Below are positions 19,333 to 25,872 of a stretch of DNA of 42,584 bases, piece by piece. The DNA is from Salinibacterium sp. (GTDB lineage Bacteria; Actinomycetota; Actinomycetes; Actinomycetales; Microbacteriaceae). The position numbers and the translations under genes are program-made. The number at the start of each line of letters is the position of its first letter. Position 1 is the stretch's first letter. Below the pieces are notes generated by a model, which did not search any database, was not told the origin of the DNA, and was given only the letters and a program-made list of their open reading frames with translations. Location of the stretch: NCBI GenBank assembly GCA_025352485.1, contig JANXTJ010000261.1, positions 1-42,584 on the forward strand, read 5' to 3'.

Positions 19333-19732
19333 TGTCGCGGAGAAACTTCAGCGCAAGTCGCAGCGCCAGGTAGCCGTCAAGCAGGTCAGGCTGAAGCTGG
19401 TCTATGTCGACTTCTGGTCGGCCGTCAAGCTGTCGTTCTTGGTCGCCGCCTCGCTGGGCGTCGTGCTCGTCGTTGCGACCATCTTTGTCTGGATCGTTCT
19501 CAACTCGACGGGGATCTTCGGCAACCTCGACAAGATCCTGAAAGACATTCTGGGTGATCCCCAGTTCACCATCTCCCGCAGTTTCTCACTTCCCCAGGTG
19601 GCGCTCTTCGCGTTCGTCATCGCCATTCTGAACGTCGTGGTGGGGACGGCGCTGGGCGCGGTCGCCAGTATGCTTTATAACTTCAGTGTTCGGATCACCG
19701 GCGGTCTTCTGGTGGGGTTCACCAACAACTGA
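19325..19732 (+). CDS. DUF3566 membrane protein
   Basis: Protein of 135 residues with a basic cytoplasmic start (EKLQRKSQRQVAVKQVRLKL) and two membrane segments, roughly residues 36-60 and 93-115, separated by LNSTGIFGNLDKILKDILGD. It matches the DUF3566 family represented by the gene after gyrA in mycobacteria (Rv0007), whose long N-terminal extension is lacking here. Function unknown; association with cell-division or envelope genes is by position only. The start overlaps gyrA by 8 nt, so it is co-expressed with gyrase. Confidence 0.88.
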
Positions 19733-19736
19733 TCGA

Positions 19737-19767
19737 TTGCAACAAACCCGGCCGCGTAGGGTAAGTT
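19737..19767 (+). promoter_or_regulatory. Candidate promoter of the tRNA pair
   Basis: TTGCAA at 19737-19742 and TAAGTT at 19762-19767 are separated by 19 bp, ending 14 bp before tRNA-Ile. The match is fair, the spacing slightly long. Confidence 0.3.
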
Positions 19768-19781
19768 CTTACTCGGCCCAC

Positions 19782-19855
19782 GGGGGTATAGCTCAGGCGG
19801 TTAGAGCGCTTCGCTGATAACGAAGAGGTCCCAGGTTCAAGTCCTGGTACCCCCA
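19782..19855 (+). tRNA. ileT: tRNA-Ile (GAT anticodon)
   Basis: A 74-nt cloverleaf. Acceptor stem GGGGGTA pairs with TACCCCC, the anticodon stem CTTCG/CGAAG encloses loop CTGATAA (anticodon GAT), and the T arm has GGTTCAAGTCC. CCA is not encoded. The same ileT-alaT pair follows gyrA in mycobacteria. Confidence 0.96.
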
Positions 19856-19898
19856 CTGGAACTCCCACAAGGGGTTCCTTTATCTTCCTCGGCCATCC

Positions 19899-19971
19899 GG
19901 GGCCTTAGCTCAATTGGTAGAGCGCCTGCTTTGCAAGCAGGAGGTCAGGGGTTCGATTCCCCTAGGCTCCA
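19899..19971 (+). tRNA. alaT: tRNA-Ala (TGC anticodon)
   Basis: A 73-nt cloverleaf. Acceptor GGGGCCT pairs with AGGCTCC (one G-U pair), the anticodon loop is TTTGCAA (anticodon TGC) and the T loop is GTTCGATTC. It is 43 bp after tRNA-Ile and probably co-transcribed. Confidence 0.96.
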
Positions 19972-20012
19972 CAAAAGAAAAGAACGCCGCCAGTAGCTGG
20001 CGGCGTTCCTTC
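19972..20012. terminator. Bidirectional intrinsic terminator
   Basis: A perfect 12-bp stem (GAACGCCGCCAG at 19982-19993, complement at 19997-20008) with a 3-nt loop. An A-rich run before it gives a strong T tract on the minus strand for the gene ending at 20026, and a shorter CCTT run serves the tRNAs on the plus strand. Confidence 0.85.
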
Positions 20013-20025
20013 GCGAATGACCGAG

Positions 20026-20583
20026 TTACAGCTCGTCGTCGGGTTCTTCTGAGCTATCGTCGTCGTCGATCCAGAGATCGTCGTCGGCGCGCAGGGTCTG
20101 CCAGGCGGCGTAAGCCACTCCGGCCGCGGCCACCACGGCGATTCCGATCAGGATGTAGCGCCCTGCGCCCGCCGGCTTGGGCTTGATCACTCCAACCCGG
20201 GTACCGGCGTCCGTTCCGATCTTTGTGGCGCGGCCGATGGCGTCGCGCACCTGTTGGTTCTTGGCGACCTCGATCGCGGCAAGCGCCGTGCCGAGAGCCG
20301 ACGACATGGCGGGCAGCACGTTGTGGACGAGGTTGTCGCGGCCGGTAGTTGCTGCTGAGCGTGCGCCGGCGATCCCGGATCGGACCGCGGGACGCACGGT
20401 GTCTTCGTAGGTGTCACGGATTCGCGGCGACACCTCTTCCCTGGCGTAGTGCGCCGCTTGACGGCTGGCGTCACGAACGATCTGCGATGCGTGATCAAGC
20501 AGCTCTTTCTGGCCTTCCCAGAGATCCCCAGCCTGACCTTTCAGCCTGTTGAGCTCTTTCCGGCGTTTACGCGATAGTGCCAT
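20026..20583 (-). CDS. Membrane-anchored hypothetical protein in the CwsA position
   Basis: Protein of 185 residues that I do not recognise by motif. It has a very basic start (MALSRKRRKELNRLKGQ), a long helical, Ala-rich region to about residue 135, one transmembrane segment (YILIGIAVVAAAGVAYAAW, about 143-161) and an acidic tail (DDDLWIDDDDSSEEPDDEL). GGAGG lies 7 nt before the ATG. It lies between alaT and ppiA and reads opposite to both, which is exactly where mycobacteria carry cwsA (Rv0008c), a helical protein with one C-terminal TM that works with CrgA and Wag31 in cell-wall synthesis. Shared architecture and place suggest the same role; sequence similarity is not obvious by eye. Confidence 0.8.
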   Translation of the reverse strand: MALSRKRRKELNRLKGQAGDLWEGQKELLDHASQIVRDASRQAAHYAREEVSPRIRDTYEDTVRPAVRSGIAGARSAATTGRDNLVHNVLPAMSSALGTALAAIEVAKNQQVRDAIGRATKIGTDAGTRVGVIKPKPAGAGRYILIGIAVVAAAGVAYAAWQTLRADDDLWIDDDDSSEEPDDEL

Positions 20584-20721
20584 GGGGAAACCTCCAGTGG
20601 ATAAAAACTAACTGACCAGCCAATACTGCCACGACGCCCCTTTCGCGGGTACGGGGTTGACGCAGAGGCTCTGGCACCTTTACAGCGCCCGCACGGAAAG
20701 CGCTATGCAAGAATTGACCTC

Positions 20722-21261
20722 ATGTCACTCCACACAGCCGTAGCCACAGTGAAGACCAACCTGGGAACGATCAAACTCAACCTCTATGGCAACCACGCGC
20801 CGAAAACGGTGGCCAACTTCACCGGGCTCGCTTCCGGCACCATCCAGTGGACGCATCCCGCCACCGGCAAGGTATCCACGGACAAGCTCTACGACGGTGT
20901 CATCTTCCACCGCATCATCAAAGACTTCATGCTTCAGGGCGGAGACCCGCTCGGCCAGGGAGTCGGCGGCCCCGGATTCCAGTTCGACGATGAAATCAAC
21001 GGAGAGCTGACCTTCGGCGAGCCCTACATCCTGGCGATGGCAAACGCGGGCACCCAGGGCGGCCGTGGCACCAACGGCTCACAGTTCTTTATCACCACGG
21101 CGTCGACCCCGTGGCTGCAGGGCAAGCACACCATTTTCGGCGTCGTCGCTGACGACGAGTCGAAGCGTGTCGTCGATGCCATCGAGGCCGTCGACACCGA
21201 TTCCCGTGACAAGCCCCTCACAGACGTTGTGATCGAAAGCGTCACCATCGACGAAGCCTGA
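20722..21261 (+). CDS. ppiA: Peptidyl-prolyl cis-trans isomerase (cyclophilin)
   Basis: Cyclophilin of 179 residues without a signal peptide, so cytoplasmic. Active-site segments YDGVIFHRIIKDFMLQGGDP and the downstream GTNGSQFFITT and HTIFGVV are conserved, including the catalytic arginine in FHRII. It speeds proline isomerisation during folding. It is followed 5 bp later by the rhomboid gene, suggesting one transcript, and corresponds to mycobacterial ppiA by position. Confidence 0.96.
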   Translation: MSLHTAVATVKTNLGTIKLNLYGNHAPKTVANFTGLASGTIQWTHPATGKVSTDKLYDGVIFHRIIKDFMLQGGDPLGQGVGGPGFQFDDEINGELTFGEPYILAMANAGTQGGRGTNGSQFFITTASTPWLQGKHTIFGVVADDESKRVVDAIEAVDTDSRDKPLTDVVIESVTIDEA

Positions 21262-21266
21262 TATCG

Positions 21267-22100
21267 GTGTCGAACGCGCCGGTCAATCCGGCTAACTTTT
21301 GCTACCGGCATCCCGACCGGCAGAGCTTCGTGTTGTGCCAGCGGTGCGGTCGCACGATCTGCCCACAATGCCAGACGCAGGCGGCCGTTGGCGTGCACTG
21401 CCCTGAGTGTGTGAAAGAGGGCAGGGCCGGTTCGCCGCGACGCACCTCGACGATTGCCGGGGCACTGCGCTCGACTGCAGATCAGCCGGTCGTGACCTGG
21501 GCGATCATCGCGTTGTGCGCGTTGATCTACGTGTTGCAGCTGCTACCAAACAGCCCGGTGACGAATGCGCTGTTGTACTACGCGCCCTACACCTATACCC
21601 AACCGTGGCGCATGATCACGGCGCTGTTCGTACACTCGCCCAGCTCGTTCCTGCACATCCTGTTCAACATGTTCTCGCTCTTCGTCTTTGGACCAATAAT
21701 GGAGCGGATGCTGGGCCGGGTACGTTTTCTCGTCCTTTACCTGCTGAGTGGGTTCGGTGGCTCGGTCGCTGTGCTGCTCATCGCCCCGTCGACACCTGTG
21801 GTCGGGGCATCCGGTGCGATCTTTGGGCTGCTGGGCGCCTACTTCGTGATTCAGCGCAAGCTCGGCGGCAACGCGACCCAGCTTCTGATCGTGATCGGGC
21901 TCAACCTCGTCATCGGGTTTCTGCCGGGCACGAATATCGCGTGGCAGGCCCACGTCGGAGGGCTGATCGTGGGTGCGGCAACGGCACTCGTCTATTTGAG
22001 AACCCGTCGGGAGAACCAAAGAGTCGTGCAGGTGATCGCGGTGATCGGCATCTTTGTAGCACTGCTGGCCCTGACTCTGGCGCGGCTGTACCTGATCTAG
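21267..22100 (+). CDS. Rhomboid-family serine protease with N-terminal zinc ribbon
   Basis: Intramembrane protease of 277 residues. The N-terminus has a treble of Cys/His pairs (CYRHPDRQSF, CQRCGR, CPQC, HCPEC) that should bind zinc. After a linker, six or more hydrophobic segments follow, with LHILFNMFSLFVFG, the catalytic serine motif GASGAIFGLLGAY and the catalytic histidine in WQAHVGGLIVG. The start is GTG at 21267, 5 bp after ppiA. Zinc-ribbon rhomboids are common in actinobacteria. Substrates unknown; cleavage of membrane proteins within the bilayer is the family role. A pair of DnaA boxes and a hairpin follow its stop. Confidence 0.93.
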   Translation: MSNAPVNPANFCYRHPDRQSFVLCQRCGRTICPQCQTQAAVGVHCPECVKEGRAGSPRRTSTIAGALRSTADQPVVTWAIIALCALIYVLQLLPNSPVTNALLYYAPYTYTQPWRMITALFVHSPSSFLHILFNMFSLFVFGPIMERMLGRVRFLVLYLLSGFGGSVAVLLIAPSTPVVGASGAIFGLLGAYFVIQRKLGGNATQLLIVIGLNLVIGFLPGTNIAWQAHVGGLIVGAATALVYLRTRRENQRVVQVIAVIGIFVALLALTLARLYLI

Positions 22101-22118
22101 CGGAGGCCCTCGGGCTAG

Positions 22119-22139
22119 TTATCCACAGCGCTATCCACA
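22119..22139 (+). other. Pair of DnaA-box sequences outside oriC
   Basis: TTATCCACA (22119-22127, perfect) and CTATCCACA (22131-22139, one mismatch) lie in the same orientation, 12 bp apart, in the gap between the convergent rhomboid and crgA genes, about 12 kb from dnaA. Confidence 0.6.
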
Positions 22140-22145
22140 GTGGGT

Positions 22146-22167
22146 ATAACTACATGCCTGTAGTTAT
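22146..22167. repeat. Perfect inverted repeat between rhomboid gene and crgA
   Basis: Arms ATAACTACA (22146-22154) and TGTAGTTAT (22159-22167) with a 4-nt spacer. It lies in the convergent gap, so it could act as a terminator hairpin (no T tract) or as an operator-like site. Confidence 0.65.
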
Positions 22168-22181
22168 TGTGTGCGGGCTAC

Positions 22182-22424
22182 CTAGCGCCAGCGCGTCGTC
22201 ATCAGGAACCCTACAAACATAATTCCGAAGCCGACGAGGATATTGAAACTACCCAAGCTCGGGATCGGGAACTGGTTCTGGCTGACATAGAAGACGATGA
22301 TCCAGATGAGCCCGAGCAGCATGAAGCCAAACATTACCGGCTTGAACCAGACGGCGTTGGGGGCTTGCTCACCCGACGTGCTCTGCGGACGTTCGGTCTT
22401 GGTGCGTGCTGTCGTACGGGCCAT
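22182..22424 (-). CDS. crgA: Cell division protein CrgA
   Basis: Membrane protein of 80 residues with two transmembrane segments (about 30-47 and 61-76) joined by SQNQFPIPSLGSFN, and a polar N-terminus MARTTARTKTERPQS. CrgA is a divisome membrane protein of actinobacteria that interacts with FtsZ, FtsQ and penicillin-binding proteins. The ATG at 22424 fits the family length. A -10 box TAGAAT stands 7 nt before the ATG, so the mRNA is probably leaderless. A longer in-frame reading back to 22679 has no conserved content. Confidence 0.94.
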   Translation of the reverse strand: MARTTARTKTERPQSTSGEQAPNAVWFKPVMFGFMLLGLIWIIVFYVSQNQFPIPSLGSFNILVGFGIMFVGFLMTTRWR

Positions 22425-22431
22425 AACGAGG

Positions 22432-22437
22432 ATTCTA
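22432..22437 (-). promoter_or_regulatory. -10 element of crgA (leaderless)
   Basis: TAGAAT on the minus strand, 7 nt from the crgA ATG; transcription would start at or next to the start codon. Confidence 0.55.
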
Positions 22438-22496
22438 GCCTGATTGCTGGGCCACGTCCCCGGGCGGGCTCGCAGTATCGGGCCGGTGGGACGCCT

Positions 22497-22502
22497 TAGA
22501 AT
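22497..22502 (+). promoter_or_regulatory. -10 element of the sortase gene (leaderless)
   Basis: TAGAAT 7 nt before the ATG at 22510, in the same layout as crgA on the other strand. No ribosome-binding site is visible for this gene. Confidence 0.55.
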
Positions 22503-22509
22503 CGAACAC

Positions 22510-23277
22510 ATGGTTGCCGAGGATGCCTTGCGCCTACGCCCGCGCGCCGCGAAACGCCACCGGGTGAGCGTAATTGGCATCATAGGGGAGCTCTTTATCT
22601 CCGCAGGGGTTCTCGTATTACTCTTCCTCGGCTGGCAGCTCTGGCTCAATGACCTCGTCGTAGGCAACCAACAGAACAAGCAGGCCAGCCAACTCAGTCA
22701 GAGTTGGGGCAAGAATGAAGCGTCAGCACCGGTCGGCCCCCAACGCCCCGATCCCGGAGCGCCCGTTGTCGGTGTCGCTCCGGCGAACGCGGTCTCATTT
22801 GCCACCCTGATCGTGCCGCGTTTCGGCGCAGACTATCAGCGCCCGATCGCGGAGGGCATCGGCGTTGTCGATGTACTCAACGGGCGGATAGGGCACTACC
22901 CGGGAACCCAGATGCCCGGAGCCGTTGGAAACGTTGCGATCGCTGGCCATCGCACCACGTGGGGTGCCCCTTTCACCGCTATCAACGAGTTGCAGGTGGG
23001 AGACAGCATCTATATCGAGACCCCGGATGGCTGGTACAAATACATCTTCCGGTCGCTCGAATTCGTGCAACCGACCGGCGTGGGGGTGTTGGATGCCGTT
23101 CCGCAGTCACCGTCGACCGCACCGACCGATCGGCTGCTCACCATAACCAGTTGCAATCCCAAATTCTCTGCGGCTGAGCGGTTTGTGGCGTACAGCGTGT
23201 TCGACACCTGGTACCCGCGTGCTGGCGGCGCCCCGGCCGAGATCGCCGGGCTTACGCAGGCCAAGGCGGCCGGCTGA
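22510..23277 (+). CDS. Class E sortase
   Basis: Membrane-anchored transpeptidase of 255 residues. A basic start (RLRPRAAKRHR) precedes one transmembrane segment (VIGIIGELFISAGVLVLLFLGW), then an extracytoplasmic sortase domain with the catalytic histidine in AGHRTTWG, the cysteine in LLTITSCNP and the arginine in AERFVAY. Class E sortases attach LAXTG-type substrates to the wall in high-GC Gram-positives. The ATG at 22510 follows a TAGAAT box by 7 nt. Its stop overlaps a 52-residue membrane ORF by 1 nt (TGATG). Its substrates are not in this window. Confidence 0.93.
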   Translation: MVAEDALRLRPRAAKRHRVSVIGIIGELFISAGVLVLLFLGWQLWLNDLVVGNQQNKQASQLSQSWGKNEASAPVGPQRPDPGAPVVGVAPANAVSFATLIVPRFGADYQRPIAEGIGVVDVLNGRIGHYPGTQMPGAVGNVAIAGHRTTWGAPFTAINELQVGDSIYIETPDGWYKYIFRSLEFVQPTGVGVLDAVPQSPSTAPTDRLLTITSCNPKFSAAERFVAYSVFDTWYPRAGGAPAEIAGLTQAKAAG

Positions 23278-23435
23278 TGTACGGGGCATTGTGGCGCGTG
23301 CTCCCCGGAGCAGTCTGGCTCAAGCTGCTCATCCTGCTCATCCTGTTGGTGGCCGTATTGGCCGCCTGCGTCACCTGGGTCTTCCCGTGGGCGCAAGAAT
23401 ACGTTTTCCCGCAAGACGTCACGGTGACCCAATGA
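23277..23435 (+). CDS. Small membrane protein, 52 residues
   Basis: An ORF starting MYGALWRVLPGAVWLK with one strong hydrophobic segment (LLILLILLVAVLAACVTWVF, about residues 17-36) and a short polar tail FPQDVTVTQ. Its ATG overlaps the sortase stop by 1 nt and its stop overlaps the next gene by 4 nt (ATGA), which strongly supports translation. Mycobacteria have an unrelated membrane gene (Rv0012) at this spot. Function unknown; a partner of the sortase or of the divisome is possible. I know no named family. Confidence 0.72.
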   Translation: MYGALWRVLPGAVWLKLLILLILLVAVLAACVTWVFPWAQEYVFPQDVTVTQ

Positions 23436-24097
23436 CTCACGTTTTGGTCATCGACAACTACGACAGCTTCGTTTACACCCTCAACGGATACCTGCTCCAG
23501 TTGGGAGCGCAGACGACCGTGATGCGCAACGACGCATTCCCGGCCGCGGCCGCTGCCGACGTCATCCGCGACTACGACGCAGTGCTGCTCTCGCCGGGCC
23601 CCGGCACACCGGCGAACGCGGGCGTCAGCATCCCCATCGTGGCCGCGGTACTTCACACGGGCCAGCCACTGCTCGGTGTTTGCCTCGGACATCAGGCGAT
23701 CGCCGAGGCGCTCGGTGCGACCGTCACTCACGCCGACGAGCTCATGCACGGTAAAACGTCCCTCATCAGCCACGATGGTGGTGCCTTTTACGACGGCGTA
23801 CCCCAGCCGTTCGCGGCCACTCGATATCACTCGCTGGCTGTCGTGAATTCAACGGTGCCGGATTCACTGACCGTAACCTCGCGCACGGCGGGCGGGGTGA
23901 TCATGGGCCTGCAGCATGCGAGCCTGCCGATTTACGGGGTGCAGTTTCATCCGGAATCGGTGCTCACCGAGGGTGGATACCGCATGATCGGCAACTGGCT
24001 CGCCGCCGCCGGGCTGCCCGAAGCGGCAGAGGCAGCTAAGGGACTGACCCCGCTCGTCACCCTGTCCTCAGCTGCCGGTCAGCTTCCGCTGCAGTAG
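23432..24097 (+). CDS. trpG: Glutamine amidotransferase of anthranilate/aminodeoxychorismate synthase
   Basis: Class I glutamine amidotransferase of 221 residues that releases ammonia for the synthase partner. The N-terminal MTHVLVIDNYDSFVYTLNGYL, the LSPGPGTP oxyanion segment, the nucleophile motif LLGVCLGHQAIAEALGA, the YHSLAV segment and the catalytic pair in FHPESVLTEGG are all present. In actinobacteria the copy beside pknB is usually labelled trpG or pabA; without a synthase gene nearby, the pathway (tryptophan or folate) cannot be fixed. The ATG at 23432 overlaps the small membrane ORF by 4 nt. The last 19 nt overlap the 3' end of pknB on the other strand. Confidence 0.94.
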   Translation: MTHVLVIDNYDSFVYTLNGYLLQLGAQTTVMRNDAFPAAAAADVIRDYDAVLLSPGPGTPANAGVSIPIVAAVLHTGQPLLGVCLGHQAIAEALGATVTHADELMHGKTSLISHDGGAFYDGVPQPFAATRYHSLAVVNSTVPDSLTVTSRTAGGVIMGLQHASLPIYGVQFHPESVLTEGGYRMIGNWLAAAGLPEAAEAAKGLTPLVTLSSAAGQLPLQ

Positions 24098-25812
24098 ATC
24101 AGGGTTATGGGCGATTTCTGGGGCACATCGCCCTTGAGGGATTGCGACGCGACAACGCCGCCTTTGCAGGTGCTGTCGACCTGCACCTTGATATTGAGCT
24201 GGAGGGCGGTCAGCGTCGCGCTCGCGGCAGCGATCGGCTGGCCCGTGACATCCGGGACCTGAACCATGCCGTTGGAGACGACGAGGTTAATCCGCGAGCC
24301 TTCGCGAATGGGCTTGCCATCTGCGCCGAGGGTGGCGCCACCGACCGGGTCGGAGTTGATGACGATGCCGGCCGCGATGTCGGGTGAATAGGTGGTGGTC
24401 GTGCTGCCGTAGACCAGTTTTTTTGCGACAATTGCGGCGACCGCGTCGGCCTCGAGCATGTTCTTGACGTTAGGGGCAGTCACCGGCGTTTCACCGATCG
24501 AGACGTAGACCTTGATCTGAAGACCGGGTGAGACGGTGGTGCCGGCGTCAGGATCAGTGCGGATGATGACGCCCTCAGGCACGGTCTTGCTCGCCTCCGT
24601 GAACTTCTGCGGTGCAAGCTTTGCCGACTCGAGGGCCTTGGAACCGTCCTCATAGGTCTGCCCGGCGACGCTGGGCACCTTGGCGGAGACATTGCCGGTG
24701 AGTTGGGCCGGGGCGAGGTTAAACGTCCAGAAAATGACCGCGGCGATGATGACCACCATCGTGGCAATTCCGGCCCAGATCCACGCGACCGGGGGGCGAT
24801 TCTGGGTACGGACGATGCGGTCATCGGCGTCGACAGTGAGTTGGCGAAGGGTGGCTTCTGACCCGGCCACCGAAGTGGGGTTGACCCCGAACAGTGTGGC
24901 GTTAAAGTCGCTCGCCGCGACCGGCTTGCGCACCGGAACGGCGCCGACCGCGGCGGATTCGACATCGTCGCGAAACTCGTTGGCGCTCTGGTAGCGCTGG
25001 AAGCGGTCTTTCGCGAGGGCGCGCAGCACGACGGCATCGAGCGCGGGAGAAACCTTCGGGTTGAGTGAGCTAGGTGCGGCCGCCTCCGAGTTCACGTGCT
25101 GGTACGCCACGGAAACCGGATTTTCACCGCGGAACGGTGCGCGTCCGGTGAGGAGCTCGAAAAACACGACTCCGGTCGAATAGAGATCGGTGCGGGCATC
25201 CACCGTCTCGCCGCGTGCCTGTTCGGGCGAGAAGTATTGCGCGGTACCGAGGATGCTGCTGGTCTCGGCGATCGTTGCCGCGGAGTCCGAGATGGCGCGG
25301 GCGATACCGAAATCCATGACCTTCACCTGCCCGGTGGAGGTGATCATGATGTTGCCCGGCTTGATGTCGCGGTGCACGACTCCGGCGCGGTGCGAATACT
25401 CGAGGGCCGTGAGCACCTGTTCGATGATCCGACAGGCCTCGGCCGGGTCGACCGCACCCTCGGCGATCAGGTCTTTGAGCAGTCGTCCGTCGACGAATTC
25501 CATGACGATAAACGGGATCAGGGTCTCGGTGCCGCCCGGCTCACCCACCGACTCCTCGCCCGCGTCGAAGATGCGCACGATCGTGGGGTGGGCCATCTTT
25601 GCGGCATCCTGTGCCTCGCGGCGAAAGCGGGTGCGGAAGGCAGGGTCGTTGGCAAGGGACGGCTTGAGAAGCTTGATTGCCACTCGACGCCCGAGGCGGG
25701 TATCCGTGCCGACGTGGACGTCGGCCATACCGCCGCGGCCCACGAGCTCACCTACCTGGTAGCGGCCGGCAAGCAGACGTACGCTCGGTTCAACGCCTTC
25801 AGTCACAAGCAT
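24079..25812 (-). CDS. pknB: PASTA-domain Ser/Thr protein kinase PknB
   Basis: Transmembrane kinase of 577 residues. The kinase domain has the glycine loop LVGRGGMADVHVG, the ATP lysine in VAIKLLK (residue 47), VVHRDIKPGN (catalytic Asp about 148), VMDFGIAR and SPEQARGE. A transmembrane helix lies at about 342-364, then three extracellular PASTA repeats, the last one short and ending in a Cys-bearing tail. Mycobacterial PknB has four. PASTA domains sense muropeptides or lipid II; targets include FHA proteins and wall enzymes. The ATG at 25812 is chosen; a GTG at 25806 is nearly as good, and a TTG at 25842 has no support. It is the last gene of the operon and overlaps trpG convergently. Confidence 0.95.
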   Translation of the reverse strand: MLVTEGVEPSVRLLAGRYQVGELVGRGGMADVHVGTDTRLGRRVAIKLLKPSLANDPAFRTRFRREAQDAAKMAHPTIVRIFDAGEESVGEPGGTETLIPFIVMEFVDGRLLKDLIAEGAVDPAEACRIIEQVLTALEYSHRAGVVHRDIKPGNIMITSTGQVKVMDFGIARAISDSAATIAETSSILGTAQYFSPEQARGETVDARTDLYSTGVVFFELLTGRAPFRGENPVSVAYQHVNSEAAAPSSLNPKVSPALDAVVLRALAKDRFQRYQSANEFRDDVESAAVGAVPVRKPVAASDFNATLFGVNPTSVAGSEATLRQLTVDADDRIVRTQNRPPVAWIWAGIATMVVIIAAVIFWTFNLAPAQLTGNVSAKVPSVAGQTYEDGSKALESAKLAPQKFTEASKTVPEGVIIRTDPDAGTTVSPGLQIKVYVSIGETPVTAPNVKNMLEADAVAAIVAKKLVYGSTTTTYSPDIAAGIVINSDPVGGATLGADGKPIREGSRINLVVSNGMVQVPDVTGQPIAAASATLTALQLNIKVQVDSTCKGGVVASQSLKGDVPQKSPITLIYCSGS

Positions 25813-25872
25813 CTCTTCCCGATCCCGACAATATCTCTGCAAGTGTAGCCGTTGGCCCTCGCGGCACTTCTT

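Noticed and set aside
20596..20604. DnaA-box-like AGTGGATAA near the CwsA-position gene
   Set aside because: A single one-mismatch site in a leader region; chance occurrence is likely.
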